From the NCBI GenBank assembly GCA_017459985.1, contig JAFUBX010000030.1, positions 62,001 through 126,000 on the forward strand: a stretch of DNA of 64,000 nt, in the 5' to 3' direction. Below, piece by piece: positions 1-6,184 of this stretch. The notes beneath the pieces were generated by a model that was not told where the DNA came from, did no database searches, and worked only from the letters and a program-made list of their open reading frames with translations. Every line of letters begins with the position of its first letter. The stretch's first letter is position 1. The stretch is from Parasporobacterium sp. (lineage in GTDB: Bacteria > Bacillota > Clostridia > Lachnospirales > Lachnospiraceae). The translations under genes were made by a program, and so were the position numbers.

Positions 1-208
1 CCATGAGGTCCCTTCTTTTACAATTGAAAATAGTGCACATTGTATCAACTTTATCCATACGAGGAGTCTTCAACCCTTTGCACCAGTTTGAAACTGACGT
101 AGTTCCAACCCCTAATTTTTTTGCAAGTTCTAATTGAGTCATATTATTAATAGATAAATAATAGCGTAATCTATTCGAAAAAATATCATTAAAAGTCGAA
201 TTATTCAT
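1..208 (-). CDS. CI-like XRE repressor, C-terminus outside window
   Basis: A leftward ORF starts with ATG at 208 behind GGAGGT, and 69 codons are visible before the window edge. An HTH_3/XRE fold is seen at about residues 10 to 65 (MTQLELAKKLGVGTTSVSNW, then PRMDKVDTMCTIF). It is divergent from the early promoter at 291..319, the standard arrangement of a temperate phage repressor. The missing C-terminus would show whether it carries a LexA/S24 cleavage domain or a metallopeptidase-linked design. Confidence 0.8.
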   Translation of the reverse strand, partial: MNNSTFNDIFSNRLRYYLSINNMTQLELAKKLGVGTTSVSNWCKGLKTPRMDKVDTMCTIFNCKRRDLM

Positions 209-230
209 GTTGTAAGACCTCCGCAGATCT

Positions 231-259
231 AATATACACCAAAAGTGTTTATTAAACAA
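231..259 (-). promoter_or_regulatory. Candidate repressor promoter
   Basis: On the minus strand TTGTTT (259..254), a 17-bp spacer and TATATT (236..231) precede the repressor start by about 25 bp. The -10 is good and the -35 moderate. Confidence 0.5.
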
Positions 260-280
260 CACCGAAAGTGAAAATATTTT

Positions 281-319
281 ACTTTAAGTGTTGACATCCA
301 CTTTAAGTGGATTTATAAT
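281..319 (+). promoter_or_regulatory. Early lytic promoter with operator palindromes
   Basis: TTGACA (291..296), a 17-bp spacer and TATAAT (314..319) make a full-consensus sigma-A promoter. The spacer contains the perfect palindrome CCACTTTAAGTGG (298..310), and a second copy of its core, ACTTTAAGTG (281..290), abuts the -35. Bound repressor would cover the -35/-10 interval, so this is inferred to be the PR-type promoter controlled by the divergent XRE protein and the Cro-like protein at 687..896. Confidence 0.75.
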
Positions 320-351
320 AATGACATCAAACACGAAAGGAGAAAGCAAAG

Positions 352-471
352 ATGAAAAGAAGGCCAATAAAAAAGAGTCACGAGCTCCTCGTTGCACAGG
401 TTACACTCGTGACCGCCATTCTCGGACTCGCAGCACAGATCATTGAACTGATCATCAAACTGCTGGAGTAG
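352..471 (+). CDS. 39-aa membrane peptide, holin-like toxin type
   Basis: ATG at 352 follows AAAGGAGA. The product has a basic N-terminus (MKRRPIKKSHE) and a single hydrophobic segment of about 24 residues ending in IIKLLE. Size and layout resemble the small putative holin-like toxin (Hol-Tox) peptides of Firmicute prophages; that assignment is by shape only. It is the first gene after the early promoter. Confidence 0.55.
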   Translation: MKRRPIKKSHELLVAQVTLVTAILGLAAQIIELIIKLLE

Positions 472-475
472 GAGA

Positions 476-495
476 AGGGGAGGGAAACCTCCCCT
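476..495 (+). terminator. GC-rich hairpin after the first early gene
   Basis: An 8-bp stem AGGGGAGG/CCTCCCCT with a GAAA loop. No U-tract follows, so it may attenuate, protect mRNA or pause transcription rather than terminate strongly. Confidence 0.4.
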
Positions 496-559
496 CAGTC
501 AGATTGTACTTTTCATCCTTTACTTTGTCAATAATGATATGCAGAAAGGAGGTACAGGT

Positions 560-643
560 ATGTTAGCATTAGAGATTATTGAGGTTATCTGCAGCGTGAT
601 TACAATAATTGGAATTATATACCTTATTCGTAAGCAAAAATAA
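560..643 (+). CDS. 27-aa single-span membrane peptide
   Basis: ATG at 560 sits behind AAAGGAGGT, a strong site. The peptide is almost wholly hydrophobic (MLALEIIEVICSVITIIG) and ends in the basic tail RKQK. It is the second of three tiny membrane ORFs in the early region. Function unknown; toxin-like or superinfection-exclusion roles are possible. Confidence 0.5.
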   Translation: MLALEIIEVICSVITIIGIIYLIRKQK

Positions 644-686
644 TAATTGCAGCTGGCCTATCGGCTATACGGGGGAAAGGGAAAGA

Positions 687-896
687 ATGGAAGAATTGAA
701 AATAAGTTTGGCAGCAGCCAGAGTAAATGCTGGATTAACTCAGGATGAAGTGGCAAATCAATTAGGAGTGTCAAATAAAACAGTAGGAAACTGGGAAAAA
801 GGGGTAGTTATTCCCAATTCAGCGACAGTATTTATGTTATCAGATCTGTATAAGATTCCTAAAGATAATATTTTTTTGCCCGAAAAATCCACTTAA
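687..896 (+). CDS. Cro-like XRE regulator
   Basis: A 69-aa protein that is essentially one HTH_3 domain (AGLTQDEVANQLGVSNKTVG, WEKG) with a short tail. The frame is open upstream to 609, but the ATG at 687 follows GGGAAAGGGAAAG and gives the usual domain start. Small size and position just downstream of the operator-bearing early promoter suggest a Cro-type antirepressor. Confidence 0.82.
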   Translation: MEELKISLAAARVNAGLTQDEVANQLGVSNKTVGNWEKGVVIPNSATVFMLSDLYKIPKDNIFLPEKST

Positions 897-901
897 AGGG
901 G
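889..901 (+). promoter_or_regulatory. Third operator-like site
   Basis: CCACTTAAAGGGG overlaps the stop codon of the Cro-like gene and differs at two positions from the perfect palindrome at 298..310. It may be a distal operator. Confidence 0.35.
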
Positions 902-971
902 ATCACTTGCTAACCTACGGTCACCAGAACTGGAAAATAATTATGGAGGTAAACCACATGGATATAAAAAA

Positions 972-1211
972 ATGCAGCAGCGGGCAGTAATATCCTGCCA
1001 AAAGATAGATGTAGTGATCTGTGATCATATAAGGATGTGCCAGCAGGAAGGGATCGATCCGGAGGAAACATTCGCTGAGATTGGTTCCGTACTGATGACC
1101 ATGCTGGACGAAACAGCCATTATGTTTGGCTTAAGAACGACAGAGGTCAGGACAAAGCTGTTACAGATAGGGAATGAGGTCGACCGGATCCTGGCTGAAT
1201 GGGAAGAATAA
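972..1211 (+). CDS. 79-aa early phage protein, unknown function
   Basis: An acidic helical protein (QEGIDPEETFAEIGSVLMTM) with no motif I recognise. ATG at 972 has no site at normal distance. The strong site GGAGGT (944..949) serves an ATG at 958 whose 10-codon frame ends in TAA. That mini-frame carries A AAA AAA (966..972) in phase for a -1 slip, which would join MDIKK to MQQRAVISC. Either the A7 tract hides an indel, or the gene is read by slippage or reinitiation. Confidence 0.55.
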   Translation: MQQRAVISCQKIDVVICDHIRMCQQEGIDPEETFAEIGSVLMTMLDETAIMFGLRTTEVRTKLLQIGNEVDRILAEWEE

Positions 1212-1224
1212 CAGGAGGGCAGAT

Positions 1225-1311
1225 ATGTATTCTACTAAAACCACGATAATACTATCGGTAATAACAAGTGTTCTAACATATATAGTATTACGGTTGTTAT
1301 TACCGATATAA
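1225..1311 (+). CDS. 28-aa membrane peptide overlapping a convergent gene
   Basis: ATG at 1225 follows ACAGGAGGGC, a good site. The peptide MYSTKTTIILSVITSVLTYI plus a hydrophobic tail ending LLLPI is a single membrane span. It overlaps the 3' end of the leftward gene 1235..1582 over a large inverted repeat, so both strands encode similar hydrophobic segments. Confidence 0.5.
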   Translation: MYSTKTTIILSVITSVLTYIVLRLLLPI

Positions 1312-1582
1312 GGATTGGCAGCAAGACGCTTCTCATCTTCTGCCTGCGTGACCAGACCAGGAACCGGAGCCCCTTGTCAGAAATATGTGCAGTATTAAGG
1401 GGAATCGGCCGATTAAAAGCATCACGTTCCTTACTCTGATCCAGTTTTATCAGGTCTGCTTTATACAGGGCCTGAAAATACCGGCAGTTATCTTTTGTCA
1501 GAGTATGGTGTTTTGCCTTGCGAAGGGAACGCATCTCATCACGCAGCAGGACAATGTTATCAAAATTATATTCAAGATTCAC
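1235..1582 (-). CDS. Tail-anchored 115-aa phage protein
   Basis: A leftward gene inside a rightward early cluster. It starts with GTG at 1582, supported by GGAGGTGG just upstream. The soluble N-terminal 80 residues are basic and look like a small winged-helix or regulatory domain (DNCRYFQALYKADLIKL, ISDKGLRFL). A C-terminal span of about 25 residues (VLLPILISVITTVILYML) would anchor it. Function unknown; orientation suggests expression in the lysogen. Confidence 0.6.
   Translation of the reverse strand: MNLEYNFDNIVLLRDEMRSLRKAKHHTLTKDNCRYFQALYKADLIKLDQSKERDAFNRPIPLNTAHISDKGLRFLVWSRRQKMRSVLLPILISVITTVILYMLEHLLLPIVLSWF
1253..1308. repeat. 15-bp perfect inverted repeat
   Basis: TATCGGTAATAACAA (1253..1267) and its exact complement (1294..1308) flank a 26-nt loop. 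It lies at the convergent overlap of 1225..1311 and 1235..1582. Confidence 0.75.
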
Positions 1583-1600
1583 AGTACCACCTCCATAGGA

Positions 1601-1639
1601 GGGAGTATATCACAAAAGGAAAACCGGAGGGAATTATGA
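1601..1639 (+). repeat. Translation-initiation direct repeat, copy 1
   Basis: A 39-bp segment carrying the site GGAGGG and the next gene's start codon, repeated at 1813..1851 with one mismatch. Confidence 0.8.
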
Positions 1640-1851
1640 AAGAAGAGAATGTAATTATCAGAGGGATAGCGATTGATATCAGTGAAGAAAAACTAAATGA
1701 AATATTCCAGAGGCTGTATGAGGCGGAAAAGCAGATCCGTGAGTGTTATACCGAGCTGCAGTATCTGGGGGTAGTAAGGATAATAAAAGCCCCCACTGAT
1801 GAAAACAGTGAGGGGAGTATATCAGAAAAGGAAAACCGGAGGGAATTATGA
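1636..1851 (+). CDS. 71-aa early phage protein, coiled-coil-like
   Basis: ATG at 1636 follows CCGGAGGG. The middle is strongly helical (EEKLNEIFQRLYEAEKQIRE). Its last 12 codons (GSISEKENRREL) are encoded by the second copy of the 39-bp repeat and therefore derive from a duplicated initiation region. It overlaps the next gene by ATGA. No family recognised. Confidence 0.6.
   Translation: MKEENVIIRGIAIDISEEKLNEIFQRLYEAEKQIRECYTELQYLGVVRIIKAPTDENSEGSISEKENRREL
1813..1851 (+). repeat. Translation-initiation direct repeat, copy 2
   Basis: The second 39-bp copy (38/39 identical to 1601..1639) gives the ribosome site and ATGA junction of the next gene while also coding for the tail of the previous one. 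Confidence 0.8.
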
Positions 1852-2057
1852 CAATAAGAGATCTGTTGGAAACACAAATGATCAATGATGAAACAAAGAT
1901 CAGTGTGGACAAACCGTATCATACATACGGAGCCGAATTGCGGAGGAATGGATCCTGGCCAGTTTACGAGGGCCAGATCGTGGATCTGATGGACGAGGAG
2001 ATCCAGGAACTGGCATACGAGAAGAGCGTCAATGAGATCGCAGCCACTTTAAAATAA
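1848..2057 (+). CDS. 69-aa early phage protein, unknown
   Basis: Starts in an ATGA overlap behind CCGGAGGG. A small acidic protein with a central YHTYGAELRRNGSWPVYEG segment followed by LMDEEIQELAYEK. No known motif; probably a modulator of host or phage functions expressed early. Confidence 0.55.
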   Translation: MTIRDLLETQMINDETKISVDKPYHTYGAELRRNGSWPVYEGQIVDLMDEEIQELAYEKSVNEIAATLK

Positions 2058-2069
2058 GGGAGGAGAACA

Positions 2070-2342
2070 ATGAACAGAAGAACATATGGTGTTGCAGCAC
2101 CAGAAAAAAAGAACGCCGGTACCGAGGATGAATGCCAGGGAATCAATGAAATATATGAAGAGAACATCAAGCTGATCAATACAAAAAGATTACAGGAACT
2201 ACTCGGATGCTGCTACAGCTCCGCCGTAAAAATCGGGACAGCTGCCTGTGCAAAGGTCATGGTCGGCAGCAGTCCGAGATGGAAGGTCAGCCGGATCAAT
2301 GAATATCTGGAAAGCCAGTGTGAGGAGGGAGCTGCATCATGA
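2070..2342 (+). CDS. Excisionase/AlpA-like small DNA-binding protein
   Basis: 90 aa, ATG behind GGGAGGAG. Residues 37 to 85 (INTKRLQELLGCCYSSAVKI, then SPRWKVSRINEYLES) fit the pattern of HTH_17/MerR-like excisionase domains: helix, LG turn, recognition helix, wing, and a final helix ending YLE. It could be a phage excisionase or transcription modulator. It overlaps the next gene by ATGA. Confidence 0.55.
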   Translation: MNRRTYGVAAPEKKNAGTEDECQGINEIYEENIKLINTKRLQELLGCCYSSAVKIGTAACAKVMVGSSPRWKVSRINEYLESQCEEGAAS

Positions 2343-2653
2343 TCTTTACGGTCCAGGATAAATATGAGGAGAAGACCAAGTATATCTGTTCCTTTACAAC
2401 AAAGGCATCCGCAGAGCAGATGGTTCGGGATTTGGAAGACCAGGATCGGGCGGACAATGCATATGAACCGGATAAATACATCGTCATGCGCAGGGGCCTG
2501 TGTTATTCCGATTATGGGATGTCCTGCGGATATAACAGGAATTGTATTTGTATGCTGGATGAACCATATGAGAACTGCCCGGCCAGGAAGAAGAAGGCAG
2601 CAGGCAGCGCGGATCCGGGAGACCGGCAGCAGTATTTATCGCCGGCAAACTAA
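2339..2653 (+). CDS. 104-aa cysteine-bearing early protein
   Basis: Coupled to the preceding gene through ATGATC (ATGA overlap). The N-terminal half is beta/alpha (FTVQDKYEEKTKYICSFTT). The centre carries five cysteines (GLCYSDYGMSCGYNRNCICM, then ENCPARKKK), a likely small metal site. Family not recognised. Confidence 0.55.
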   Translation: MIFTVQDKYEEKTKYICSFTTKASAEQMVRDLEDQDRADNAYEPDKYIVMRRGLCYSDYGMSCGYNRNCICMLDEPYENCPARKKKAAGSADPGDRQQYLSPAN

Positions 2654-2670
2654 GATTGAAAGGACTTTAG

Positions 2671-2898
2671 ATGACAGAAAAACAGAAAGAATGGGCCTAT
2701 GCTGCGGAATCCCTGATAAAGAAGGTGCCGGGTGGGAAAGATATTAAGATCTACACTTCAGAGACATTTGTCCGGGTGCAGCATATAAAGATCAACAGTG
2801 CATACCGGATGTTCGCGATATGCAAAACAGACAGCAAAAAGAAGATTGTGGAGACCATATTGCGGATGGTGGAGGAGATAAGGAGGGAAACAACATGA
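2671..2898 (+). CDS. 75-aa early phage protein, unknown
   Basis: ATG at 2671 is preceded by GAAAGGAC. An alpha/beta protein (WAYAAESLIKKVPGGKDIKI) with a helical C-terminus (VETILRMVEEIRR). It overlaps the next start by ATGA. No motif identified. Confidence 0.55.
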   Translation: MTEKQKEWAYAAESLIKKVPGGKDIKIYTSETFVRVQHIKINSAYRMFAICKTDSKKKIVETILRMVEEIRRETT

Positions 2899-3086
2899 GG
2901 AGCAGGAGAAGGAAAAAAAAGAACCTGAAAAAGATCGCGTTTATTGCATTTGCCATCCTGATCACGGGATACATGATCTGGATCATGGATTACAGCCGGA
3001 AGTGCCAGGCCCGTGCGGATGAGGTGGCAGCCAGGGCGGACTTGGCGATTGCCAGGGCAGAGCGTTCACTGGGAATAGGGAGGTAA
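2895..3086 (+). CDS. 63-aa single-pass membrane protein
   Basis: The start at 2895 (ATGA overlap with the previous gene, AAGGAGGG upstream) is preferred over the longer open frame. A basic N-terminus MRSRRRKKKNLKK is followed by one span (IAFIAFAILITGYMIWIM) and an Ala/Arg-rich helical tail. Likely cytoplasm-in topology. Confidence 0.6.
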   Translation: MRSRRRKKKNLKKIAFIAFAILITGYMIWIMDYSRKCQARADEVAARADLAIARAERSLGIGR

Positions 3087-3088
3087 TC

Positions 3089-3511
3089 ATGATCAGTATA
3101 TGGATAGGGATCGGCCTATCAGCCCTGTTTATCATCCTGAGGCTGTTCGGGGCAATCCCGTGGGCGTGGATCTGGGTCTTATCCCCGCTGTGGATAGAAG
3201 CCGGGTTGTATGTGGCGGTTATTGCGTTCGCATTCGTCATTGCGGTGATATCGGGCGGGATAGAATCCTTAAAAAATAAAAAAATACTGGAAAAAGATAA
3301 GAAAGAACGGAGGTATGTAATGATCATTTCAAGGAAGAGGATGGAACAGGTAATCCAGCGGAGAGTCAGGGAGGGGATCAGCCAGCATGACATGAAAACC
3401 GCCTGCAGAAGGCAGGAGGAAAAGATCTGGAAACTGAAGATGCAGATCAAGGATCTGAAACATGAACTGCAATACTTAGGTGACAGGCTGAAAGAGCTGG
3501 AGAGAAAATAG
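3089..3511 (+). CDS. Membrane-plus-coiled-coil protein, possibly two start sites
   Basis: 140 aa from ATG at 3089 behind GGGAGG. Residues 1 to 55 hold two spans with a Trp-rich turn (GAIPWAWIWVLSPLWIEAG), resembling small phage transmembrane proteins of the Fels-type. Residues 80 to 140 are a charged coiled coil (EEKIWKLKMQIKDLKHELQ). An internal CGGAGGT and ATG at 3320 would give a 63-aa soluble coiled-coil form. Confidence 0.6.
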   Translation: MISIWIGIGLSALFIILRLFGAIPWAWIWVLSPLWIEAGLYVAVIAFAFVIAVISGGIESLKNKKILEKDKKERRYVMIISRKRMEQVIQRRVREGISQHDMKTACRRQEEKIWKLKMQIKDLKHELQYLGDRLKELERK

Positions 3512-3535
3512 GCGGGCAGCTTGAAAGGATTTTAT

Positions 3536-3631
3536 ATGGATTCCGACAATAACTGGATCAACCTGCCAGGATTCGGACAGACTATCCCCTGTGCAGCTAA
3601 AGAGGACAAGAGCACAACGCCGGAAGGCTGA
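3536..3631 (+). CDS. 31-aa small ORF
   Basis: ATG at 3536 behind GAAAGGA encodes MDSDNNWINLPGFGQTIPCA and 11 more residues. Hydrophilic, no recognised motif; listed because spacing and ribosome site are reasonable. Confidence 0.35.
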   Translation: MDSDNNWINLPGFGQTIPCAAKEDKSTTPEG

Positions 3632-3650
3632 ATATTATCACGGGTATTTT

Positions 3651-3674
3651 CGGAGCGGTCTCCGGATCGCTCCG
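3651..3674 (+). repeat. Inverted repeat before the HTH gene
   Basis: CGGAGCG (3651..3657) and CGCTCCG (3668..3674) form a 7-bp stem just upstream of the ribosome site of the next gene. Possible autoregulatory operator or hairpin. Confidence 0.4.
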
Positions 3675-3688
3675 GAAAGGAGGTGCCA

Positions 3689-3910
3689 ATGAAGCTGACG
3701 GCGGAAAAGAAAAAAGAAATCGAGGTTCTGTTGCAGCAGAATCTCTCCTATAAAGAGATTGCAAAGCGGGTCGGGGTCAGTGTGTCACTGATATATAAGG
3801 CCACAAACCAGATCCTGACTAACAGCAACAGCCCGAGGACCCGGAAACGGCGTGGATCCGGGTTCCGGACACCGAACGATCAGAACCGGTTTTATATATC
3901 ACATTACTGA
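3689..3910 (+). CDS. Small resolvase/sigma-type HTH protein
   Basis: 73 aa; ATG at 3689 with AAAGGAGGT. Residues 5 to 48 form a HTH_23/sigma-r4-like fold (LLQQNLSYKEIAKRVGVSVS, LIYKATNQIL). The remainder is a basic tail (RTRKRRGSG). Probably a phage DNA-binding regulator. Confidence 0.6.
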   Translation: MKLTAEKKKEIEVLLQQNLSYKEIAKRVGVSVSLIYKATNQILTNSNSPRTRKRRGSGFRTPNDQNRFYISHY

Positions 3911-3917
3911 GAGGAAA

Positions 3918-4361
3918 ATGATGGAACTTAACAAGAACTCGACAAAACTAAACAGAAAAACTGAAGAGTTAAAACCATGCCCGTTTTGCGGAGGAACAGA
4001 TCTGCATCTGGAAGGTATTTTTGGACCGGAAAAGATTGTTTGCTATGAATGCCTTGCAGTTTTTTCACAGGCAGAGAGTATTTGTGAAGAAGATTTGATT
4101 GAGGCATGGAACCGGAGAATGGGAGACAGTGAAGATGGGATCCAGGAATGGATATCGACATCTGAACGGCTCCCGGAAAAGCAGGGAATGTATCTCGTCA
4201 CAGTCCTGGGAGATACGGACTTCTGCTGGTGGAACGGGGATGAATGGGGCATGTACAGCCATGCGGATAAATGGAGTGAGTGCCCGTCAGACGAAGTAGA
4301 GGCGTGGAGGGAACTGCCGGAGCCGTGGCCGCTGACAATAAAGCCAGAAAGGAAAAAATAA
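3918..4361 (+). CDS. Lar-type zinc finger fused to DUF551
   Basis: 147 aa starting at 3918 behind GAGAGG. The N-terminus has the restriction-alleviation Lar pattern ELKPCPFCGGTDLHL with a second Cys pair CYECLAVF, ending in AWNRR. The C-terminal half (WISTSERLPEKQGMYLVTV, CWWNGDEW, WRELPEP) is a DUF551 domain, common in phage and mobile elements. Lar of Rac prophage relieves type I restriction; whether this one does is unknown. Confidence 0.75.
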   Translation: MMELNKNSTKLNRKTEELKPCPFCGGTDLHLEGIFGPEKIVCYECLAVFSQAESICEEDLIEAWNRRMGDSEDGIQEWISTSERLPEKQGMYLVTVLGDTDFCWWNGDEWGMYSHADKWSECPSDEVEAWRELPEPWPLTIKPERKK

Positions 4362-4702
4362 TGAAGGAAGATATGCTGTTAAGCATCAGCTCAGATGCAT
4401 TTATTGATGTCCGGGGATCCTTTGACCGGATCCTGGAAACTGTCCTAAAGAAGATGGAGATCCGGGATTCTGATAAGGCTGCGATTACACTGGATATCGG
4501 GATCACACTGGAGAATGTCAAGACGACAGACACAGCCACCGGGGAAGTCCTGAATGTGAAAAATCCGGAGATCAAATACTCCATTAAACACAAATTGGAT
4601 TACAAGGCCGGAGAGACAGAGACCGGATCCATCCGGAAAGCAGATTCTTATCTGGTCTGCGAAAACGGGCAGTGGAAGATCCGGCCGATCGAGGACGGCT
4701 AG
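4361..4702 (+). CDS. 113-aa phage protein of unknown function
   Basis: Starts at 4361 in a TAATG overlap with the previous stop. The pattern is helix (FDRILETVLKKMEIRDSDKA) then beta strands (AAITLDIGITLENVKTT, IKYSIKHKLDYKAG). It resembles small phage early proteins loosely annotated around replication, but no firm family can be named. Confidence 0.6.
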   Translation: MKEDMLLSISSDAFIDVRGSFDRILETVLKKMEIRDSDKAAITLDIGITLENVKTTDTATGEVLNVKNPEIKYSIKHKLDYKAGETETGSIRKADSYLVCENGQWKIRPIEDG

Positions 4703-4759
4703 ATGACAATCGAAGATCTGGCACCGGCAGCAGAAAAAAAGGAAAAGAAAAAGAAATAA
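4703..4759 (+). CDS. 18-aa lysine-rich micro-ORF
   Basis: ATG directly abuts the previous TAG and encodes MTIEDLAPAAEKKEKKKK. No clear ribosome site; only translational coupling would express it. Confidence 0.2.
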   Translation: MTIEDLAPAAEKKEKKKK

Positions 4760-4771
4760 CCAGGGCAGGAA

Positions 4772-5518
4772 ATGAAACGGGTAAAGAGAAGGACGTTCTA
4801 CGGTAGTATCTGTGAACAGGAAGTCTACTATATAAAAGAGAATAGGGATCACAGATTGTCTGAACCTTCCGAACCCAGATTTCATACGGAGGAAGAACGG
4901 TCCGCACATCGGGAGGCAATATCCCGGAGAAGGCATGTCAGGCTGTTCAATGCAAATTTCTCCTCCGGATCCATTTATTCCACACTGACATTGGACAATG
5001 ACAACGAAGTCCATGAATACGAAGAAATGAAAAGACTGAGAGATAATTACATCCGGAGACTCCGCAGGAGGTATCCGGATGTGGTTATCTTCGCATATTT
5101 AGGCAGGGGGAAAAATACACACCGGTTCCATATGCATATGGTGTCTGACGGGATCCCGGAGGAGGCCATACGGGACCAGTGGAAGTATGGAAAGAATATC
5201 CGGATAGAATACCTCCGGGAACATAACTTCTATGATGGTGTGGATCACGGGGAGGATTATACGGCCCTTGCAAATTATTTATTTGACCACTGGCAGCCGG
5301 AATTCGGCGGGCACAGATGGTTCAATACCAGGAATGCCAGACAGCCGGAGCGGGAGACACCGACGCTGGTAAAGCGTAACTACAACGAAGAGCATCCGCC
5401 AATCGCACCGAAGGGATATATATTGGTAGAAACCATGATTAACCAATACGGATACATGAGATTTGTTTATGTGAAGAAACCGGTCTCCCGCTGGAAGAAG
5501 AAAAAGAAGGAGACCTGA
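4772..5518 (+). CDS. HUH-type Rep-like endonuclease (ORF2/G2P type)
   Basis: 248 aa. The rolling-circle Rep core is visible: a beta strand YSTLTLDND (residues 69 to 77), the metal-binding His-hydrophobic-His motif FHMHMV (119 to 124), and a helix EDYTALANYL (161 to 170) whose Tyr163 or Tyr169 could be the nucleophile. It would nick one strand at an origin. No polymerase, helicase or SSB accompanies it, so replication presumably uses host machinery or genes left of the window. A basic tail ends the protein. Confidence 0.65.
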   Translation: MKRVKRRTFYGSICEQEVYYIKENRDHRLSEPSEPRFHTEEERSAHREAISRRRHVRLFNANFSSGSIYSTLTLDNDNEVHEYEEMKRLRDNYIRRLRRRYPDVVIFAYLGRGKNTHRFHMHMVSDGIPEEAIRDQWKYGKNIRIEYLREHNFYDGVDHGEDYTALANYLFDHWQPEFGGHRWFNTRNARQPERETPTLVKRNYNEEHPPIAPKGYILVETMINQYGYMRFVYVKKPVSRWKKKKKET

Positions 5519-5542
5519 TCATACAAATATAGAAAGAAACCA

Positions 5543-5571
5543 TTTGCAGCAGCTCAGGAAGGAGCTGCAAA
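5543..5571 (+). repeat. Hairpin between Rep and late regulator
   Basis: TTTGCAGC (5543..5550) pairs with GCTGCAAA (5564..5571). No U-tract. Could be an mRNA structure or the Rep nick-site hairpin. Confidence 0.35.
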
Positions 5572-5616
5572 CAGCCTCGTAAATGTGTAAAGTTTTATGA
5601 CCGGAGGAAATGGATA

Positions 5617-6048
5617 TTGACGGCGAAGGAATATCTGAGACAGCTGTGGTGGCTGGATCATGAGATCGATGAAAAGTACAGGGAACTGGAGTACCTGAGG
5701 GAGCTGGCAGCAGGCTGCTCCTCCCCGGAAATAACCGGGATGCCAAAAGGGAATTCAGGAAAAGATAAGATTAGTGATGTTGTAGTCCGGATGGTAGACC
5801 TGCAGACTTATATCAATTTCAGGACAGACCAGCTGATCGGCCTGAAGGAAAAGATCATAAAACAGATCGACGAGATGCCGGATCCGAGAAACAGGATTCT
5901 CCTGTCCTGCCGGTATGTCCGGAGACAGAAGTGGGATGAGATCAGCAGAAGGATGTCCTATGATAAGTCCCACATCCTGAAGCTGCATAAGAAAGCCCTG
6001 GCAGAATTCGAATCTGTTCATCCGGAGATCCGGAAACTGAGAAAATAA
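5617..6048 (+). CDS. DUF1492/ArpU-type late transcription regulator
   Basis: 143 aa from a TTG at 5617, chosen because CCGGAGG lies 9 nt upstream and the frame has no better start. The N-terminus is helical (LRQLWWLDHEIDEKYRELEY). The C-terminus has a sigma-region-4-like HTH (RYVRRQKWDEISRRMSYDKS, then HILKLHKKALAEF). These proteins sit just before packaging genes in Firmicute phages and switch on late genes, consistent with the promoter candidate just downstream. Confidence 0.75.
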   Translation: MTAKEYLRQLWWLDHEIDEKYRELEYLRELAAGCSSPEITGMPKGNSGKDKISDVVVRMVDLQTYINFRTDQLIGLKEKIIKQIDEMPDPRNRILLSCRYVRRQKWDEISRRMSYDKSHILKLHKKALAEFESVHPEIRKLRK

Positions 6049-6052
6049 AAGA

Positions 6053-6086
6053 TGCCACTATATGCCACCTTTTTATGTGCTATTAT
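6053..6086 (+). promoter_or_regulatory. Candidate late promoter with TGCCAC pair
   Basis: TGCCAC at 6053..6058 and 6063..6068 are exactly 10 bp apart (one helical turn), followed 12 bp later by TGCTATTAT, an extended -10 (TATTAT 6081..6086). There is no -35 consensus, as expected for an activator-dependent promoter. Inferred target of the adjacent DUF1492 protein. Confidence 0.5.
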
Positions 6087-6135
6087 GCTAATGGAATTTT
6101 ATATATCATAATACCTCCAAGTTACAAACCATCGA

Positions 6136-6161
6136 GAAACAGCACCCTCGGGTGCTGTTTC
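6136..6161 (+). terminator. 12-bp perfect hairpin in late leader
   Basis: GAAACAGCACCC (6136..6147), TC, GGGTGCTGTTTC (6150..6161). No long U-tract follows. Lying between the late promoter and the first late gene, it could be a terminator subject to antitermination or a stabilising leader structure. Confidence 0.5.
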
Positions 6162-6184
6162 CCGTTACAGGAAAGGAAATAGAT

